This document shows, in pieces, positions 59,706 through 64,000 of a stretch of DNA of 64,000 nucleotides. Position 1 is the stretch's first letter. Each line of letters opens with the position of its first letter. Made by a program: the position numbers and the translations under genes. The notes beneath the pieces are model-generated. The model had not been told where the DNA came from and did not search any database. It saw only the letters and a list, made by a program, of their open reading frames with translations. Origin of the DNA: JAXHUM01 sp034189325 (GTDB lineage: Bacteria > Desulfobacterota > DSM-4660 > Desulfatiglandales > Desulfatiglandaceae). The stretch spans positions 106,098-170,097 of the forward strand of contig JAXHUM010000116.1 of the NCBI GenBank assembly GCA_034189325.1. Reading direction: 5' to 3'.

Positions 59706-61118
59706 TTAAATATCGTAGTAAAGGAAAAACTCGTGGGGATGGGGTCGTAATTTGACAGGATTGACTTCATTGTCAATTTTATATTCAATCCATTTTTCTA
59801 TCACGTCCTTGGTAAACACATCTCCTTTGAGCAAGAACTCATGATCCGCCTCAAGTGCGGCAAGCGCTTCATCCAAGGACCCGGGCGCTGACTCTATGTT
59901 TGCCAGTTCCTCGGGAGGAAGATTATAGATATTCTTGTCAAGAGGATCCCCCGGGTCAATCTTATTTTCAATACCGTCAAGTGCGGCCATCAGAATGGCG
60001 GAAAAGGCCATATAACCGTTACAGGAAGGGTCAGGTGTCCGGAACTCTACACGTTTTGCCTTGGGTGACGACGAGTACATGGGTATACGGACGGCAGCGC
60101 TCCTGTTGCGGCTAGAATAGGCCAGGTTGACAGGCGCCTCAAAACCGGGGACGAGCCTTTTGTAGGAATTTGTAGTCGGGTTAGATATAGCGCACAACGC
60201 CTTACAGTGCTTCAAGATGCCTCCAATGGCGTACAGGGCTTCCTGGGAGACCCCCGCATATTTGTCACCCGCAAAGAGGGGTTTGCCATCTTTCCATATG
60301 CTGATATGGGTGTGCATACCGGTTCCATTGTCCTCAAAGATCGGTTTGGGCATAAAGGTCACTGTGTGTCCATGGCGATAGGCCACGTTTTTCAGTACGT
60401 ACTTGAACCATACAAGCTGGTCTCCCATCTGGACCAGCGGTTTGAACCTCATATCGATTTCAGCCTGGCCTGCAGTTGCCACCTCATGGTGCTGGCACTC
60501 AACATCGATGCCCAAATTCTCCAGGGTAAGAAGCATTTCCGTTCTCAGATCCTGAAACTTGTCCATTGGGGGTACAGGAAAATAGCCTTCTTTGTGCCTC
60601 GGTTTGTATCCCTGGTTTGGGGCTTCATCCCTGCCCGTATTCCATATTCCTTCAATAGAATCCACTTCGTAAAAAGAGATATTCCTTTCCGATTCAAAAC
60701 GGACGCTGTCAAAGATAAAGAACTCCGCTTCAGGGCCGAAATACGCCGTGTCTCCTATCCCACTTCTCTTAAGGTAGGACTCCGCTTTCTGGGCGATATG
60801 GCGGGGGTCGCGGGTGTAAGGCTCACGTGTGATCGGATCGACGATGTTTCCGATCATGACGAGGGTCGGCTCGGCAAAAAATGGGTCCATCTTGGCGGTG
60901 TCGGGATCCGGTACAACAAGCATATCGCTTGCGTTAATCGGCTGCCAGCCGCGAATACTTGAGCCATCAAAGCCGTACCCATCTTCGAAGCTGGACTCAT
61001 CGAGTTCACTTATGGGGACTGTAAAATGCTGCCATACGCCGGGAAAATCCATAAAACGGATGTCCAGTACTTTTGCACCTTTTTCCCCGATCATGTCTAA
61101 GACTTCTTTTGGTGTCAT
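59706..61118 (-). CDS. glnA: glutamine synthetase, type I
   Basis: A 470-residue type I-beta glutamine synthetase, the main ammonium-assimilating enzyme. GYGFDGSSIRGW near 48-59, the metal and ATP residues in GPEAEFFIFD and GTGMHTHISIWKDGKPLF, and GFEAPVNLAYSSRNRSAAVRIP are present. The loop DKNIYNLPPEE holds the tyrosine that GlnE would adenylylate, so regulation by adenylylation is likely. AAGGAGG precedes the ATG. It lies 85 bases downstream of amt in the same direction. Confidence 0.97.
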   Translation of the reverse strand: MTPKEVLDMIGEKGAKVLDIRFMDFPGVWQHFTVPISELDESSFEDGYGFDGSSIRGWQPINASDMLVVPDPDTAKMDPFFAEPTLVMIGNIVDPITREPYTRDPRHIAQKAESYLKRSGIGDTAYFGPEAEFFIFDSVRFESERNISFYEVDSIEGIWNTGRDEAPNQGYKPRHKEGYFPVPPMDKFQDLRTEMLLTLENLGIDVECQHHEVATAGQAEIDMRFKPLVQMGDQLVWFKYVLKNVAYRHGHTVTFMPKPIFEDNGTGMHTHISIWKDGKPLFAGDKYAGVSQEALYAIGGILKHCKALCAISNPTTNSYKRLVPGFEAPVNLAYSSRNRSAAVRIPMYSSSPKAKRVEFRTPDPSCNGYMAFSAILMAALDGIENKIDPGDPLDKNIYNLPPEELANIESAPGSLDEALAALEADHEFLLKGDVFTKDVIEKWIEYKIDNEVNPVKLRPHPHEFFLYYDI

Positions 61119-61203
61119 GAGAAGAATCCTCCTTGATTAAATGGTGTTTTCAAAAAAAGGGTTTTTCCTTTCCATTGATTATTCACAGGCCTGCAAGGGA
61201 CGG

Positions 61204-62535
61204 TTAACCGACCAAATCCGAACGAACCAGACCATAGCCATGCTCTCCATGAAGAGATTGGTCAAGCCCTTCCACTTCTCCGGTCTCGTCAATGCGGAAG
61301 CCGATGGTCTTTTCTACCAGGAAGTATATAATGAAAGTACCTACAGCGGCCAGGGCTATAGTGGCTGCGATCCCCGTTAATTGGACCATGAACTGATCCC
61401 AGGAATTCCAGACGCCTGTGGATGTTGCCCCGGCAGCGTCATGCATCCAGGTTTCACGAATAAAAAAACTCAAGAGCAAGACACCCAGTCCACTCCCTAT
61501 CCCATGAATCCCGAAACAATCCAGGCTGTCATCGTAACCTATCTTGGTCTTCATGTTCAGCGCGAAGTAACAGGCGATTGAAGAAAGAGAGCCGAGAATC
61601 ATCGCCCCTGGAACTTGGACAACACCGGCCGCAGGAGTGATGGCGACGAGTCCTGCAAGGATCCCCGAGACAAAACCAAGAGAAGTTGCCTTGCGGAAAA
61701 CGATCGCCTCAATGACAATCCACGTCAAGGCCCCACTGGCAGCGGAAACCTGGGTCATTGTGAGGGCCCTGGCCGTATCCAATCCGCTCTGTATGGTTGA
61801 ACCGGCATTGAAACCAAACCACCCCACCCAGAGCAGTCCCGCTCCCATTAAGGTCATGACCAGGTTATTGGGGTGTATGGCTGTCCGGGGATATCCTCGC
61901 CGCGCCCCGAGTAGAAGAGCCACCACCAGGGCACTGATCCCGGCCGAGACATGGATAACCAGACCCCCTGCAAGATCGATGACGCCCGCGGCCCCGGCGT
62001 TATACAGCCAGCCGTCAGAGGCCCATACCCAGTGGCAAAGAGGGCAATAGACCACAACGAACCAAAGGGCAATGAACAGGATGTAGCCCCGAAAGTAGAC
62101 CCGTTCAGCCAGGGCCCCACTGATAAGGGCAGGTGTGATGATCGCGAATTTGCCCTGAAACATGGCAAGGACATATTCGGGGACCCCATCAATAATACTC
62201 TCGTCTATTCCTTTGAGCAATAAGTAGTCGCTGTCCCAGCCAACAATCCCCCCGAAAATACCCTTGCCGAAGGTCAAAGCATATCCGAAACCGGCCCACA
62301 AGACGCCGATAACAGCGATGGCGACAAAGCTGTGCATCATCGTCCCTAAGACGTTCTTGGTCCTGACCAGGCCACCGTAGAACATGGCCAGGCCTGGTAC
62401 CATAAGGAGAACCAAGGCGGTGGAGGTCAACATCCAGGATGTTGTGCCTGAATCTATTCCTGCGGGCTCTCCGGCAAAAACCACTTGAGGAAACAGCAAT
62501 AAAGTGCCTATAGATAACGATGTTGCAGTTTTCAT
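61204..62535 (-). CDS. amt: ammonium transporter
   Basis: A 443-residue Amt/MEP channel protein with a cleavable signal (MKTATSLSIGTLLLFPQVVFAGE) and 11 hydrophobic segments. The signature DLAGGLVIHVSAGISALV near 190 and the two pore histidines (IHVSAG and GIHGIGS) are present. The start at 62535 is preferred over the open frame from 62601 because a sigma-54 promoter lies inside that extension. No glnK/PII gene is adjacent, unusual for amt. Confidence 0.94.
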   Translation of the reverse strand: MKTATSLSIGTLLLFPQVVFAGEPAGIDSGTTSWMLTSTALVLLMVPGLAMFYGGLVRTKNVLGTMMHSFVAIAVIGVLWAGFGYALTFGKGIFGGIVGWDSDYLLLKGIDESIIDGVPEYVLAMFQGKFAIITPALISGALAERVYFRGYILFIALWFVVVYCPLCHWVWASDGWLYNAGAAGVIDLAGGLVIHVSAGISALVVALLLGARRGYPRTAIHPNNLVMTLMGAGLLWVGWFGFNAGSTIQSGLDTARALTMTQVSAASGALTWIVIEAIVFRKATSLGFVSGILAGLVAITPAAGVVQVPGAMILGSLSSIACYFALNMKTKIGYDDSLDCFGIHGIGSGLGVLLLSFFIRETWMHDAAGATSTGVWNSWDQFMVQLTGIAATIALAAVGTFIIYFLVEKTIGFRIDETGEVEGLDQSLHGEHGYGLVRSDLVG

Positions 62536-62585
62536 TCGCGCGATACTCTCCTGATTTAGAAAAACAATCTGTCTATTAGGCAACA

Positions 62586-62600
62586 GCAGCAACTGTGCCA
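62586..62600 (-). promoter_or_regulatory. sigma-54 promoter for amt
   Basis: On the - strand TGGCAC-N5-CTGCT matches the -24/-12 consensus (TGGCAC-N5-TTGCW), with GG and GC exactly ten bases apart. The start would fall near 62574, leaving a leader of about 40 bases to the ATG at 62535. This fits nitrogen control by an NtrC-type activator. Confidence 0.8.
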
Positions 62601-62601
62601 A

Positions 62602-63034
62602 AAGACATATGACATGTTATCTGTTTGAAATGTAAATGGAAACATGCGGTGCTGTCGGGAGCAGGCGCATCTTTATTCTTACAATATTGAAATAAAATGG
62701 ATGAAAACACGACAAAATTGTACTTTCATTCCTTTGGCTAAACGGTTTCGCTTTCGTTGAGAAACGCCGACTCTATGGGTTCGAGAATTGGAAGAGGTGA
62801 TGCTGGTCCTGAATCATGATGGCGGAAGGCGTCGCATCCGCCGAGCAGGGCTCATTCTACGCCAAGAGGTTATTCAACCGGCCCGGACGCGTTGGACAAA
62901 GAGATTTTCTTCATGAATGGTCACCGAAAAGAGAAAAGGGGTGGTTCCCGGGGATCCGTCAAATTCCGATTCTAAGGAAATGCCGATGGAGGCGCAGAGG
63001 AGCATTCAAGCAGAACGGCGTTTTCAGATTTTAT
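62602..63034. other. intergenic region between amt and tRNA-Arg, 433 bases
   Basis: The part next to amt (62602-62760) is AT-rich and probably holds activator sites; 62800-63030 is GC-richer. The + strand frames here run into the tRNA and are not credible proteins. No terminator for the tRNA was recognised. Confidence 0.5.
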
Positions 63035-63111
63035 TGGTGCCCCCGGCGCGACTCGAACGCACGACACCCAGATTAGGAATCTGGTGCTCTATCCACCTGA
63101 GCTACGGGGGC
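63035..63111 (-). tRNA. tRNA-Arg (CCT)
   Basis: A full cloverleaf on the - strand: GCCCCCG pairs with CGGGGGC, the D stem is GCTC/GAGC, the anticodon loop TTCCTAA gives CCT, and the T loop is TTCGAGT. The CCA end is encoded (63035-63037). tRNA-Arg(CCT) is a frequent integration site for islands. Confidence 0.96.
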
Positions 63112-63801
63112 GCTATGTTAACGCATAGGTTTCAATAAAGGAAAGACCTTGAATCTGTAAAACGTGAGGTCGTCTTTCACAATGCCTCATAATACTCTAT
63201 CTGGTCGAAACCGGGGAATGTGACCCCTTGAACCCATTTATCTGATTTTGAAACTCTACTATGATCTAACAATTTGATATTGGGTTATTTTTTCGACCGG
63301 CGAATCGTTTCAAAGGCCTCACATTATGCACAACATGGACAAGGAAAGTCAAGCATTTATGCTTGCACTAAATTCCATAACAGAGTCCGTTGGCTTTTCC
63401 TGCCTTACGTGCATTGATTATAGCTCATGATCTAGAATCCGGGCCCATCCCTACCAGCCACACCGCGCGAGAGAGGTACTTTGTCTCTCAGACAGCACAG
63501 TCCGATTGTACAAAATATCATTCTAACAAAGGTCGTTCTTTCTATCCCTTACTGACAACTAGGAACAGAAACTTCCGGGAGACTATCCATGGCAAAACCA
63601 TGGCATTATCCAAAATGTACCTCTCTAGGCCAATTTCTCATGTCTATTGACAAAAGAGGACTCAACAAATAGAGTTAAAAGATATTTGCTTTTCATTGCA
63701 GACAATTAGCACTTGAAATCTCCTCACCCGAAATGATTTATCATAGGCTCCAAAGCCTGTTCTTTTTGTTATGCCGTTTCAATATGGATCATTACAGGTA
63801 A
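63112..63801. other. AT-rich gene-free region before the DNA methylase
   Basis: A 690-base stretch without a credible gene and clearly more AT-rich than the flanks. TTGACA at 63647-63652 with a weak TAGAGT 17 bases on could be a promoter for the methylase gene. Two copies of the palindrome CCATGG occur near 63588-63603. A small AGGCT/AGCCT hairpin sits near 63750. Composition and emptiness suggest the edge of an acquired segment. Confidence 0.55.
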
Positions 63802-64000
63802 ATGATAGAAAAAGATTTCGACATACCGTTTATTTCAAGTATTGCCCTTCGGGAGAAACAGATACAGCAAAATTACCGCCCGGTCATTGCAGTGCACAAA
63901 TGGTTTGCAAGACGCCCCGGCTCATTGTTCCGTGGCCTGTTGTTGTCTGAATTTTCTGGAAAACCATTGCAGGAGATGTTTTACAGGGCCAACAATCTTT
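63802..64000 (+). CDS. DUF1156-like DNA methylase, N-terminal part (cut by window end)
   Basis: The first 66 codons: MIEKDFDIPFISSIALREKQ, then QQNYRPVIAVHKWFARRPGSLFRGLLL. The arrangement of an acidic start, ISxxAxREK and HxWxARRP is that of the DUF1156 domain at the N-terminus of large adenine-specific DNA methylases, several of which belong to anti-phage clusters with DUF499, DUF3780 or a HerA-like helicase. The methylase motifs themselves (DPPY region) would lie outside the window. AGGTAA precedes the ATG only weakly. The family call rests on the remembered N-terminal pattern. Confidence 0.7.
   Translation, partial: MIEKDFDIPFISSIALREKQIQQNYRPVIAVHKWFARRPGSLFRGLLLSEFSGKPLQEMFYRANNL

Noticed and set aside
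62816..63138. Two + strand frames including CPRRDSNARHPD and VPPARLERTTPRLGI
   Set aside because: These are the well-known spurious translations of a tRNA-Arg gene read on the opposite strand.

Overview
The window looks like a chromosomal stretch of a Desulfobacterota (deltaproteobacterial) bacterium with a base composition near 50% G+C. The basis is the overall gene set, not a database match: an rrn operon of deltaproteobacterial character, an EtfA fused to a two-cluster ferredoxin and sitting between acyl-CoA dehydrogenases, a fused sulfate adenylyltransferase/APS kinase, an archaeal-type ADH synthase-like aldolase, and a surface protein ending in a CFIATAAYGS box. Metabolism is inferred only: beta-oxidation-type or aromatic-acid chemistry with flavin-based electron transfer is likely, and sulfate respiration cannot be read from this window.

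Layout. 1-5166: rRNA operon 16S (5' end missing)-tRNA-Ile-tRNA-Ala-23S-5S and terminator. 5281-18055: a housekeeping run on the + strand (yjbQ, phoH, pgpH, ybeY, pdxJ, acpS, tsaE, lysC, comEA-like, a CHASE2 protein with a catalytically dead kinase domain, tsaD, DUF2062, rsmA), mostly in short-spaced or overlapping units. 18112-21769: a probable attenuated leader, then panC, metK and ahcY. 21824-30159: a - strand block with an M23-like protein, a DEAD-box helicase, an ADH synthase-like aldolase, two tandem membrane GTPases of dynamin style and inositol-1-phosphate synthase. 30778-34770: VWA protein, a possible small membrane protein, and a histidine kinase/response regulator pair. 34799-37258 (- strand): sodium/solute symporter and a cysteine-cluster protein. 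37487-41875: acyl-CoA dehydrogenase-EtfB-ferredoxin/EtfA-acyl-CoA dehydrogenase. 42176-46880: FHA protein, UDP-glucose dehydrogenase, hybrid kinase and sigma-54 activator. 47181-50801: a c-di-GMP-I riboswitch with a ribosome-site-masking hairpin in front of a large calcium-type surface protein and a small secreted protein. 51119-52831: Sat-CysC fusion. 53280-56892: a multi-pass coiled-coil membrane protein, a VWA lipoprotein, an anchored M23 peptidase and a bactofilin. 57093-59573: UDP-glucuronate epimerase and an AmpG-like permease. 59706-62600 (- strand): glnA and amt, with a sigma-54 promoter before amt. 63035-63111: tRNA-Arg(CCT). 63112-63801 is AT-rich and gene-poor, and the window ends inside a DUF1156-like DNA methylase that probably opens a defence island.

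The most interesting items are the DUF1156 methylase at the edge, the riboswitch-controlled surface protein, the CHASE2 pseudokinase, the membrane protein/VWA lipoprotein pair next to a bactofilin-peptidase module, the paired GTPases, and the panC leader with two mutually exclusive hairpins. I saw no insertion sequence, CRISPR array or prophage gene.
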